Shown here: positions 7,490-15,954 of the stretch, in pieces | How positions within the stretch are numbered: the stretch's first letter is position 1 | How the letters are laid out: each line of letters begins with the position of its first letter | Source: Alloscardovia omnicolens DSM 21503 | Lineage (GTDB): Bacteria; Actinomycetota; Actinomycetes; Actinomycetales; Bifidobacteriaceae | DNA length: 64,000 bases | Reading direction: 5' to 3' | Assembly: GCF_000420505.1 (NCBI RefSeq) | Contig: NZ_ATVB01000001.1 | Coordinates: 62,001-126,000, forward strand | Translations under genes and position numbers: made by a program | The notes under the pieces: generated by a model | The model's input: the letters and a program-made list of their open reading frames with translations, nothing else | What the model was told of the DNA's origin: nothing | Database searches by the model: none

Positions 7490-8880
7490 AGTTTCCCCGC
7501 TGCTTCACCCTCATACATTATAATGGATTTTTCTCCCAAACGATACTGGTTACCTATTATACTTGGCACACCAAATAGCGAACAATCCATACGCACAGGC
7601 AAATCATCACAATTAATGTAAGCTCCAGATCCGCGATGCACTAAGCATAAGCATGCACGCCCCGAAGGTAAGTTGCGCGTAATACACACAGTATGTTTAC
7701 CTAAAGCAGCTACATGCTGCCTGCCATATTGGAGAGCAGCATTTTCTCTACGCAGACGCATTAATTTGCAAACTGTTTTACGAACAGATAAATTCCAAGC
7801 ATTCTCATTCCAAATCATAGGAGCGCGGCAACCCGGATCATTTTCTCCCTCCATGCCATTTTCATCGCCGTAATACACCATAGGAGCACCATCAGCAGCG
7901 AATAACAACGCATAGGCTAAATTCTCAGCGTCTTCAGCAGGCGTATCCCAAGCATATTCATGAGCTTTTATGCGCGTAAGCAATCGCTCAGTATCGTGAC
8001 TCCCAAGCAAATTCAACATACAAGAGCGGTGTTCTTCTGGAATATCGTTATACAAAGCATTCATACCATCTGCAAAATCATAAGCATCCAATGTTTCATC
8101 AGCGCAAAAACCTAGGACTAAATCACGAACAGTATAATTCATGGTTCCATCCATAAGTTCCGGCGTAAGCCATTTAGAAGGATTACGCCATTCTTCAGCT
8201 ACTAAGTATTTATCGTCACCAAAAGATTTCACTACTTTATGAAAACCTTTCCAAAATGTTTTATTGACGAAATATGGAACATCTAAACGCCAACCATCAA
8301 TACCACGATTTAACCAATATTTAGCAACGTTATAGTGATGTCTACGCACTTCTGGATTATATACATTCCATTTTGGCAAATAGTAGCAGCCTGAACATGT
8401 TTTATAATTTGGTTCCGGATGAGACACTACAGGAAAACCCTCTACTGAAAACCAATTAACATATTGCGATTGTTCGCCATTACGCACAACATCTTGAAAT
8501 GCCCAGTGGCCTATTCCACAATGATTGAATACACCATCTAAAACTACACGAATCTGCAATTCATGAGCGCGCTTAATAAATTCATCAAAATCTGCGTCAT
8601 TGCCAAGTCGTGAATCAATTTTGAAATAATCAATAGCGTCATAGCGATGATTCGTATCTGCTTTGAAAATTGGAGTGAGATATAAAGCATTTACACCCAT
8701 ATCCGAAAGATATGACAGATGCTCACTAATCCCTTTCAAATCACCACCGAAAAAATTATCCCTAGTTGGAGATTTATCCCATGATTCTACAGGATTAGGG
8801 TTAATAGAAGCATTTGCATTTGCGAATCGCTCCGGAAAAATCTGATAAAATACACTTGATTTTACCCATTCAGGTTGCAT
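7486..8880 (-). CDS. GH13 alpha-glucosidase/cyclomaltodextrinase-type enzyme
   Basis: This 464-residue alpha-amylase family (GH13) enzyme has the four conserved regions in order: DGVFNHCG (about 115), GWRLDVP with nucleophile Asp200, LVAEEW with acid/base Glu229, and GSHDTER with Asp296. The start VKSSVFYQIFPERFANAN and the NFFGGDLKGI motif resemble neopullulanase/cyclomaltodextrinase-type enzymes, but the N-terminal dimerisation domain of that group is absent. There is no signal peptide, so it acts in the cytoplasm on short alpha-glucans brought in by the adjacent ABC transporter. Maltogenic, alpha-1,4 or alpha-1,6 specificity cannot be settled from the sequence. It lies between the permease gene and the regulator. 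Confidence 0.88.
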   Translation of the reverse strand: MQPEWVKSSVFYQIFPERFANANASINPNPVESWDKSPTRDNFFGGDLKGISEHLSYLSDMGVNALYLTPIFKADTNHRYDAIDYFKIDSRLGNDADFDEFIKRAHELQIRVVLDGVFNHCGIGHWAFQDVVRNGEQSQYVNWFSVEGFPVVSHPEPNYKTCSGCYYLPKWNVYNPEVRRHHYNVAKYWLNRGIDGWRLDVPYFVNKTFWKGFHKVVKSFGDDKYLVAEEWRNPSKWLTPELMDGTMNYTVRDLVLGFCADETLDAYDFADGMNALYNDIPEEHRSCMLNLLGSHDTERLLTRIKAHEYAWDTPAEDAENLAYALLFAADGAPMVYYGDENGMEGENDPGCRAPMIWNENAWNLSVRKTVCKLMRLRRENAALQYGRQHVAALGKHTVCITRNLPSGRACLCLVHRGSGAYINCDDLPVRMDCSLFGVPSIIGNQYRLGEKSIIMYEGEAAGKL

Positions 8881-8935
8881 GACTTGTTCCTAACAAATAG
8901 TAAATTTTACAAATTACGAAAGCTTTAGCACTTCT

Positions 8936-9778
8936 TCAATCTTTAAGACCAGTAGAAGCTATTCCTCGTTCAAGAGCTTTTTGGAAGAAGAAGAAAATAA
9001 TGATTGATGGCAAAGTTGACGTCAAAGTTCCAGCCATTAAATAATTCCATGACGTGCCATAACGTCCAACAAAACCGCTTAAGCCAATTTGAATAGTACG
9101 CATTTCTTCTGCATTTGTAACCAACAGAGGCCACAGGAAATCATTCCATGCAAATAGGAATGAGAATACACCAAGAGTTGCGAGAGCTGGCTTAGAAAGT
9201 GGCAGAATAACTTTAATAAAAATACCCAGGCTTGAACATCCGTCAATCCTTGCAGCTTCATCTAGTTCACGCGGGATAGTACTAAAATGCTGGCGTAGCA
9301 AAATAATGCCGAACACATCAGCCAAACGCGGAACTGTTAAGGCTGCCATAGTATCAATCCAACGCAACTGAGCGATAATACCGTACATGGGTATAACTGT
9401 TACGAAGGCTGGAACCATGAAAGCAGAAAGCAGCAACACGAATAATATTTTCTTTCCAGGAAACTCTAATCGAGCAAAAGCAAAAGCTGCCATAGCATCA
9501 AACGCGAGATGACCAACTACAATAATTGCCGACATAATCAAGCTATTAATATAATAGTTTGCAAACGGAGCGCTTTGCCACGCGTGCAGATAATTTTCCC
9601 AATGCCATGATGTTGGAATTACTGATTGAACAGCATACGTTTCGGCTTTTGTTTGCAACGACGTTGTAAACATCCACATAAATGGAATAAGTACCGAAGC
9701 TGCACCAATAATGAGCACAATATGTCGAGCAAGATGCAATGAACTCAATCTCGTAAAGACTTTACTTATTTTCTGCAT
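8936..9778 (-). CDS. Sugar ABC transporter permease (MalG type)
   Basis: This 280-residue membrane protein has about six hydrophobic segments and the permease EAA loop (ELDEAARIDGCSSLGIFIKVILPLSKPAL, about residues 180-208) that docks the ATPase. The N-terminus (HIVLIIGAASVLIPFMWMFTTSLQTKAE) matches the MalG/CUT1 branch. It overlaps the upstream permease gene by 17 bp. No ATPase gene is present in the operon, so it likely uses a shared MsmK-type ATPase encoded elsewhere, as is common for CUT1 importers in Gram-positive bacteria. Confidence 0.92.
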   Translation of the reverse strand: MQKISKVFTRLSSLHLARHIVLIIGAASVLIPFMWMFTTSLQTKAETYAVQSVIPTSWHWENYLHAWQSAPFANYYINSLIMSAIIVVGHLAFDAMAAFAFARLEFPGKKILFVLLLSAFMVPAFVTVIPMYGIIAQLRWIDTMAALTVPRLADVFGIILLRQHFSTIPRELDEAARIDGCSSLGIFIKVILPLSKPALATLGVFSFLFAWNDFLWPLLVTNAEEMRTIQIGLSGFVGRYGTSWNYLMAGTLTSTLPSIIIFFFFQKALERGIASTGLKD

Positions 9779-10727
9779 TGCTTACCTTCCATTGCACAAG
9801 AGTTACGATAAGTACCAATATCAGCGACGCTATTGCGATTGCCGTACCATAACCAAAATTGCCTAACCTAAATGCTTGACGATACATAAACATTCCTAGT
9901 ACGTCAGTGCCTCCTCGAGGACCACCTTCAGTAAACACGTAAATTAAATCAAATGATTGGAAACTACTAATCAGCGCTTGCACAACCACAAAGAACGTCA
10001 TTGGCCTCAACAGAGGAACTGTAATATAACGCAGCTGTTGCCAGCTCGTAGCACCATCGAGACTTGCCGCTTCATAAGTCGATTTAGGAAGAGATTGTAA
10101 AGCAGTCAAATATAGAATGATATTAAAACCGAGGTTCTTCCAAACTGTAAGGAATATAGTAGCAAATAATGCTAGCCACTTATTGTGGAGCCAGTCGGGT
10201 CCTGCAATACCTAGGGACGAGAGTACAGAATTTACAAGACCCGATGGATCCAACATATATTTCCATACAATTGCTACAGCCACCGAGGAGGTAACGACAG
10301 GAAGGAAATATATGGTGCGATACAATCCGCGAGCGCGAATTGGCGCATCTAGTAATACCGCAAAAATCAAGCCGGAAATAACCGATAGCACAGCTACACC
10401 AAACGCATATATAACAGTCACGGTTAAACTATTCCAAAATTCTGGATCTTGAGATAGTTTTACATAATTCTTCAATCCAATAAAATCTGGATTTGCAGAA
10501 AAACCGTTCCAATTCGTTAAGCTCGTGTAGGCTGCAGAAATAATTGGATAAAAAGTGAAGATGACGAGAATCACTAATCCAGGAAGCAATAATCCCCACG
10601 CTGTGAGAATTTGCTCCCATTTTCCTACAGTTTTATGACCATTTCGCATCAGCTCACTACTGCCAACTTTTACGTTGACACTAGCAGCTGTCTGCTTATT
10701 TTTTAGCTGTGCTATCGGGTTACGCAT
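9762..10727 (-). CDS. Sugar ABC transporter permease (MalF type)
   Basis: This 321-residue protein has a cytoplasmic N-terminus, six or so transmembrane segments beginning WGLLLPGLVILVIFTFYPII (about residue 43), and the EAA motif STYEAASLDGATSWQQLRYITVPLLRPM (about 213-240). It pairs with the following MalG-type gene to form the membrane channel of a CUT1 oligosaccharide importer. It starts 2 nt after the binding-protein gene ends, so the genes are tightly coupled. Confidence 0.92.
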   Translation of the reverse strand: MRNPIAQLKNKQTAASVNVKVGSSELMRNGHKTVGKWEQILTAWGLLLPGLVILVIFTFYPIISAAYTSLTNWNGFSANPDFIGLKNYVKLSQDPEFWNSLTVTVIYAFGVAVLSVISGLIFAVLLDAPIRARGLYRTIYFLPVVTSSVAVAIVWKYMLDPSGLVNSVLSSLGIAGPDWLHNKWLALFATIFLTVWKNLGFNIILYLTALQSLPKSTYEAASLDGATSWQQLRYITVPLLRPMTFFVVVQALISSFQSFDLIYVFTEGGPRGGTDVLGMFMYRQAFRLGNFGYGTAIAIASLILVLIVTLVQWKVSNAENK

Positions 10728-10729
10728 GA

Positions 10730-12007
10730 TTACTTACCTTGCGCTATTACGTCGTTGACTGCTTTTTCTGCATTCTTTAATGCAGTATCAACATTTACTT
10801 CGCCAGAAAATGCTTTTTCCATTTCCTTTGCGAATGCCAACGAAATCTGTGGGTATAGTTTGGTGTTTGGACGAGTATGAGCAGTTGCCATTTGTTCAAT
10901 GTATGGCAGCAAGCGAGGCTCTTTCTTCTCAACCCAAGAACGATACTCTGCGTTGTTAGCAGCACTCTTTGTTGCAGGCAGGAAGCCAGTAGACTCGCAC
11001 CAATCAAGAACTTGCTTATCTTGCAAGAACCAAGTCACAAATTCAGCAGCGGCTTTTACTTTTGCATCATCATTATTAAACAGCATTGCCTGTTCTCCGC
11101 CAAGGTTTGTAGATGCCTTACCACCTTCAGGGGTTGGCAATGGCGCTGCAGCAAAATCAAATGGAGGATCAGCAGCCCAAATACCTACCATCCATGAACC
11201 TTCCTGAGCAGAACCACCTTGACCTTTTTCGAACTTGCCCCATCCTGCGTATGGACTCACTCCACTTTTGATAAGATCCATCCAGAAGTTTGCAGCTTTC
11301 TTACCTGCAGGAGTGTTAAATGCTGCAGCAGAGTTATCTTTCTTTAAGAATTCGCCACCAGCTTGCCAAAGATTGACTTGGAAGTTCCAGGTAAGAGCCT
11401 CACCACTGTCTCCTGCTTCAGTTGGCAAATCGTAACCTGGAAGACCAGTCTTATCCTTAATCTGCTTGGCCATTTGCTTTAATTCATCCCAAGTTTTTGG
11501 CGGCTTATCTGGATCTAAACCAGCCTTCTTAAATACTGTGCGATTATACATATACGCAAGATTATTGGCTGACATTGGAACTGATACTAAATGACCGTCA
11601 ATTGAGCCGAAATTCTTTAATGCTGGGTTAATATTGTCAATTACTTCAGTATTGAGAAGCTTTTTTAAGTCTGCAGATTTGCCAATTTGCGCCATTTGAG
11701 GCATCCAAATCAAATCACCTATAGCCATATCTGGCAAAGTATTTGACGTAGCAGATGCGCGTAATTTTGTTAAGAAATCAGCATTAGGAACATTTGTAGT
11801 TTTAATCTCAATGTTCTTGTGCGAAGCATTAAATGCTTTTACTTTTTTATCGAAAATATCCGCATTAGCACCATCCCAGTAGTGCCAAACAGAAACGGTT
11901 GTTTTATCTTGAGTATCACTTGTAGAGCTTGCGCCACCACATGCAGTAAGAGACAGCACAGCAGCGAGCATCATAGAGATCGCTCCAAACTTTTTTAGTT
12001 TCAACAT
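10730..12007 (-). CDS. Sugar-binding lipoprotein of ABC importer
   Basis: This 425-residue extracellular solute-binding protein (family 1) has a lipoprotein signal ending LSLTACGG (Cys about 23), then VSVWHYWDGANADIFDKKVKAFN typical of carbohydrate-binding proteins, and ends with a helical AFSGEVNVDTALKNAEKAVNDVI segment. It is anchored to the outer face of the membrane and delivers sugar to the two permeases. It is the first gene of the operon, transcribed from the promoter at 12254-12282 with an untranslated leader of about 240 nt. The GH13 partner suggests a malto-oligosaccharide or related alpha-glucan; that is inference. Confidence 0.92.
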   Translation of the reverse strand: MLKLKKFGAISMMLAAVLSLTACGGASSTSDTQDKTTVSVWHYWDGANADIFDKKVKAFNASHKNIEIKTTNVPNADFLTKLRASATSNTLPDMAIGDLIWMPQMAQIGKSADLKKLLNTEVIDNINPALKNFGSIDGHLVSVPMSANNLAYMYNRTVFKKAGLDPDKPPKTWDELKQMAKQIKDKTGLPGYDLPTEAGDSGEALTWNFQVNLWQAGGEFLKKDNSAAAFNTPAGKKAANFWMDLIKSGVSPYAGWGKFEKGQGGSAQEGSWMVGIWAADPPFDFAAAPLPTPEGGKASTNLGGEQAMLFNNDDAKVKAAAEFVTWFLQDKQVLDWCESTGFLPATKSAANNAEYRSWVEKKEPRLLPYIEQMATAHTRPNTKLYPQISLAFAKEMEKAFSGEVNVDTALKNAEKAVNDVIAQGK

Positions 12008-12253
12008 CGTTATTCTTCCTTAGAAATATTAGAGAAACTTAAAGGTTCTTGGACATACCGCCCAATGCACCATTTGATATATAGCAACGCCAGACTTATG
12101 CTGCAAACAGCGTCGTTTACTCCTTTCACTCATGAACAATCACTTTTGCTAATGCCTCATCGTCGAGCATTAGACGCGTGCCTTTTGTATCTTGCTTTAC
12201 TGACTAAGCGAGGATTACTTTAGATTGCACATTATTTTGTTCGTTATTGAAAT

Positions 12254-12282
12254 ATACTAAATCGTTCCAATAAATAAGTCAA
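12254..12282 (-). promoter_or_regulatory. Promoter of the glucan operon
   Basis: On the minus strand TTGACT (12277-12282) and TAGTAT (12254-12259) are separated by exactly 17 nt. The spacer holds GGAACGATTT, a LacI-operator-like core. The IS1249-like element begins 22 bp upstream of the -35 box. Bases 12008-12246 are the leader; an imperfect hairpin with arms CTAATGC/GCATTAG lies at 12149-12173. Confidence 0.65.
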
Positions 12283-12400
12283 GAGCGTTTTATACAAAAA
12301 TCGCGGGTTATAGGCCAAAAAGTGTGTAAAAAATCATGTCTCACGTATTGCAATACAAGCGTTTTGCGGTAATCGAAACCGTTTTCTGCACATTCGCCAC

Positions 12401-12425
12401 CCGGACAAAAAGTATGTAAAAAATA
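12401..12425. repeat. Second copy of the IS end motif
   Basis: GACAAAAAGTATGTAAAAAA repeats, with two substitutions, the inner part of the left inverted repeat 90 bp further inside the element. It could be a transposase-binding subsite or a remnant of an older nested end. Confidence 0.6.
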
Positions 12426-12488
12426 AGCTCATAACCCTTATAGCAGTAAGGCTCGTAGTATATCGAATGTAGATTATTCTTCATTTGT

Positions 12489-13619
12489 ATGAATAACCCA
12501 CTATGCGATAACTGTCATTATAAAATGAGCAAGAATGGTCACACCAATTCTGGTACTACTAGATACCGTTGTACTAACCGCGGTGCTTCTAAAAGCAGAA
12601 CATATGATAGGCAATCAAACGATTTAACAGTTGGCTTAAATTGGCTTTTATCTAATAAAACTCAAGATAAGTATTCCTACGATTTCTCAGCCCGCACCCT
12701 ACGACGTAGAAATAAGCTTTTATGGGATTTATGACCACAAGTACCATTCGTAGACGAAGTTTATGATTACATTCATGTTGATGGTATTCATTTAGGGCGT
12801 AACGTTGTAATATTAATCGCTTACTCTGGTAAACATGTTTTAGGCCGGTACGTGGCTCGTAGTGAGGATAGTCGCGCGTGGGGTTATCTCATGCAGCGTG
12901 TTGCGGAACCACTAGTAGTAGTTTGTGATGGTTCTGGAGGTATTCGTAAAGCAGTAAAAACATATTGGCCTAATATGAAAATACAACGTTGTTTATTCCA
13001 TATAGGTCTTAACATTAAAGTTTTAACTGGAGTTAATCCTCGTCTTACTCCTGGTAAGCAGTTACTATCATTAGCTAACATTGTTTCTGATATAAAAACA
13101 GAAGATCAAGCTCGTAATTGGCTTATTTCTTACAATAATTGGGTGAACACTTGGAGTGATTTTCTTAAAGAGAAGAGCAAGTATTGTGATGGTAGTATTG
13201 CTGATACTCGCCAAAGGCTAGTTCGTGCTAAATCAATGATTGATAGGCGTATTCGCGAGGGCTACATGTTTACTTTTCTTAACCCTCCAGAAGATTGCAT
13301 TCATCCTATTCCACCAACTAATAATGCTATTGAATCAATGAATAGTAGAATTCGCGCTATGCTACGTAATCATCGTGGATTAAGCTTGTTAAAACGTATA
13401 CATGCTATATGCTGGTGGTGTTATTTAAACACGAGTAAGCCAAGAGATAAGTCTTGGATAATCAATCATTCTTTTACTAGTAAACGTATAGAACAACTTT
13501 ATCAGCAAGCTTGGGAGCGTTCTGAAAACGGATTATCTAAAGTATTTGGAATACCAGCAAGATATGGTACTGGTGTTGATTGGAATGAGTTTCATAAGAA
13601 CAGTGAGTACTATCAGTAG
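12489..13619 (+). pseudogene. IS1249-type transposase with in-frame TGA
   Basis: The frame from 12489 encodes an N-terminal zinc-ribbon-like region (CDNCHYKMSKNG then RYRCTNRGAS, where the last Cys of a CxxCG knuckle is replaced by Arg). It reaches LLWDL and stops at TGA (12732-12734). The same frame continues directly with PQVPFVDEVYDYIHVDGIHLG, the second-Asp region VVVCDGSGG and the catalytic-Glu region NAIESMNSRIRAM, ending at 13619. TGG to TGA (Trp to stop) is the simplest explanation. The DDE catalytic residues are otherwise present. The Cys to Arg change is a second possible lesion. Confidence 0.85.
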
Positions 13620-13858
13620 TTATTAAAAAGCTAAGCCGACTAATTCTATTCTCAGAATATTCATCAGCTTAGCCTTACACACTTTTTGACCTATAACCCG
13701 GCTTACCCCTAGTTACCGATACCTTTTAACGATAGCTTATGAATAAGCCTTTATTTTCTATACTTTATTTACTTACTGGGTGCAACTTTTGACATCAATA
13801 CAACACACTCAACATAAGAATAATTGTCCAAACCATTACAACAGAGTAAAAAATTAAA

Positions 13859-14686
13859 TCAACAACACCATACTTTAACCTCATTAACAAAATAATCATT
13901 AACACTTTTATATAAAGTTGTTTCTTTAAGAAATTCTTCACTAAATGAACTTCTTAATACCGAAGATATGTCCTTCTCATTTGCAGATTTTTTACTACAC
14001 CCCTTGTCACTAATAACTTTAAATAACAAAATGAAATCATGTCCATTAGTAATATCTAGCTTATTATCTGTATTTTGATATGATAAGTCATCAATAATAC
14101 TAGTAAAATCAATTGATTTTTCTGAATTCAATCTTCTTAATTGATCAATTAATTTTTTAGTATCTATTTTAAATTTATCATTAATTATAGAACGAAAAGA
14201 TAATCCTTTAAAATTTATTCCTCTTTTATTTTCTTCATTATATTTTCTTACTTGACTAACTATAAATAATTCAGTCAATATGTGTTCTTTTAGCTCATCA
14301 GGCTCCATTTCTCCATTATAAAATTCAGAATATATGCCATTAAACGCCTTATCGAATTCTGTAATCATCATTTCTAGGCAACATCTGTCATAAAAAAATA
14401 TTTTTTTACCTTTGTCATCATTACAATAATCCTTATCTCTTATACCAATCACTCTAGAGCTACAAATATTTTTTGATTGAACAATCTCTTCAACACCATT
14501 TTTACCTGAAAATGATTCATAAATCATAATATTGCTATTTAAATATCTCCTCAGAAATTTGATATCATCTTCCCCTTCAACAACAACGTATACATTCTCC
14601 TTATTAATATCTGCCCCTAACAACAGCTTTATATCTGAAATGATGCTATCTTTAGTCAAATTAGTTTTAATCGAATTAATTCCCAT
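13859..14686 (-). CDS. ariB: AriB-like DUF4435 TOPRIM effector of PARIS
   Basis: This 275-residue protein has the layout of DUF4435 proteins, with a TOPRIM-like nuclease fold: VYVVVEGEDDIKFLRRYL (acidic Glu37/Asp40-41) and GIRDKDYCNDD (Asp84/Asp86), followed by FFYDRCCLEMMITEFD. In the PARIS anti-phage system AriB is the toxic effector held by the ATPase AriA and released when phage anti-restriction proteins are sensed; known AriB acts on tRNA. The ATG at 14686 has AGGAGA 6 nt upstream and overlaps the ATPase gene by 11 bp. The gene is very AT-rich and rich in Lys, Asn and Ile, unlike the core genome, so it was acquired. A different DUF4435-ATPase defence type remains possible. Confidence 0.78.
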   Translation of the reverse strand: MGINSIKTNLTKDSIISDIKLLLGADINKENVYVVVEGEDDIKFLRRYLNSNIMIYESFSGKNGVEEIVQSKNICSSRVIGIRDKDYCNDDKGKKIFFYDRCCLEMMITEFDKAFNGIYSEFYNGEMEPDELKEHILTELFIVSQVRKYNEENKRGINFKGLSFRSIINDKFKIDTKKLIDQLRRLNSEKSIDFTSIIDDLSYQNTDNKLDITNGHDFILLFKVISDKGCSKKSANEKDISSVLRSSFSEEFLKETTLYKSVNDYFVNEVKVWCC

Positions 14687-15926
14687 ACATTTCTCCTAAA
14701 TCAATTTGAATATCCCAATGATTATTTATTATTTGAGGAGAATGTGTTGCAACAGTAACTTTGAACTTCTTTTTTTCAGCTATTCTTAATAAATCATCCA
14801 TAAATTTCAATTGCCATTCAATATGCAGAGAAATTTCAGGTTCATCAATCAGTAAGTGAATGTTCTTATCACTTTCAAATATTAACTCATAAAATAATAT
14901 TATTTCTTGCTTTTCTCCAGAAGAAAGTTGAGCTAGTTTTAATTGCTCATCTGTATTTGACTTGTATACTACAATTCCCTCATCTCTAGATATTCTTATA
15001 TCTTTAAATTTAAGTCTGGAATTGATAATATCAGTAAATAAATCTAATTGTTCTATTAGTTCTTCAAATACTTTGTACTTTTTTTCAAAATCATTAAAGT
15101 ATACTTTTAAAGCTTTTGAATGTTCTTCTAAAAATTTCACTTGTTTTCCAAGAATTTTTATATCGGAAATATTGTATTTATTCAGTTTTTCAAATTTTTC
15201 ATTCATATACTTCAAATATTTAGTGTACTCTTCCTTTGTTATTCCCTTTTTAGTTTCAAATAGTCTGTTTGGATACGAACTATCTAAATTATTTGCCTCT
15301 GATGAGTAGATACTAGAAACCCGATTTATCTTTTCCTTAAATTGTTTTGGCAATTCATCAATAACATTTACAGTCTGTCTTTCATCTCTTCCATAAAACC
15401 GCTCTCTTAAAAGGCGTTGTTCCTTTATAAATTTGGTCTCACCTGAATAGTCTTTAACCTTTTCTCTTAAATTCTGAAATTCAGTATTTTGAATTCCAAT
15501 TTCACCATCCATGTAGCGACTTGAGATATAATCTTGAATTAAATCATCTTCGCTAATAATCTCATCTGTTCGTCTATCAATCCACCTAGATTCATCAATT
15601 CTATAATAATAAGGTCTTCTAAATTTTCTTAAAATTTCATCCTGAAAATCATTAACATTTATTTCAAATCCATTTATTATTATTTTTTGACCTTTTTTTT
15701 CGATAGAAATTGGCTCTTTGCCTTCAACTGAAAAAAATGATATTTTTTCGTAATCTAATCTACTAAAAAATATTATATTGAATGAATAAAATGCATCTAT
15801 TGATTTTAAAATAGTAGATTTCCCAAATCCATTTGGGCCAGTTATTATCGTAACACCATCTTCTTTAAGGTTTATTTCATAATCAAACACACCAAACAAC
15901 TTTTTATACACTATTTTCTTTAACAT
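14676..15926 (-). CDS. ariA: AriA-like AAA ATPase of PARIS
   Basis: This 416-residue ABC/AAA_15-type ATPase has the Walker A motif ITGPNGFGKST (residues 28-38), a central coiled-coil-like charged region (about 130-290), the signature LAQLSSGEKQEI (about 333), Walker B LLIDEPEISLHIEWQL (about 357) and the H-loop VATHSPQII. This OLD/AriA-like layout followed by a DUF4435 gene is diagnostic of PARIS. AriA acts as a sensor scaffold that keeps AriB inactive. GAAAGGA lies 8 nt before the ATG. The gene begins 28 bp after the methyltransferase gene, at the very end of what seems to be an imported segment. Confidence 0.8.
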   Translation of the reverse strand: MLKKIVYKKLFGVFDYEINLKEDGVTIITGPNGFGKSTILKSIDAFYSFNIIFFSRLDYEKISFFSVEGKEPISIEKKGQKIIINGFEINVNDFQDEILRKFRRPYYYRIDESRWIDRRTDEIISEDDLIQDYISSRYMDGEIGIQNTEFQNLREKVKDYSGETKFIKEQRLLRERFYGRDERQTVNVIDELPKQFKEKINRVSSIYSSEANNLDSSYPNRLFETKKGITKEEYTKYLKYMNEKFEKLNKYNISDIKILGKQVKFLEEHSKALKVYFNDFEKKYKVFEELIEQLDLFTDIINSRLKFKDIRISRDEGIVVYKSNTDEQLKLAQLSSGEKQEIILFYELIFESDKNIHLLIDEPEISLHIEWQLKFMDDLLRIAEKKKFKVTVATHSPQIINNHWDIQIDLGEMYGN

Positions 15927-15954
15927 ACGAATCGTCCTTTCTTTTTTATCATGC

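Larger units (their letters stand above)
12305..13699 (+). mobile_element. IS1249-like element (IS256 family)
   Basis: A 1395-bp element bounded by 25-bp inverted repeats with one mismatch: 12305-12329 begins GGGTTATAGGCCAAAAAGTG and 13675-13699 is its complement with T in place of one C. It contains one transposase frame. The size and gene type fit the IS1249 group. No target duplication is evident (left flank ..AAAAATCGC, right flank GGCTTACC..). Confidence 0.88.

Noticed and set aside
108-13744. CCTTTTAACGATAGC shared in inverted orientation by 132-147 and 13731-13745, as possible ends of one large element
   Set aside because: A 15-base match is expected by chance a few times in a window of this size, and nothing else at the two sites matches.
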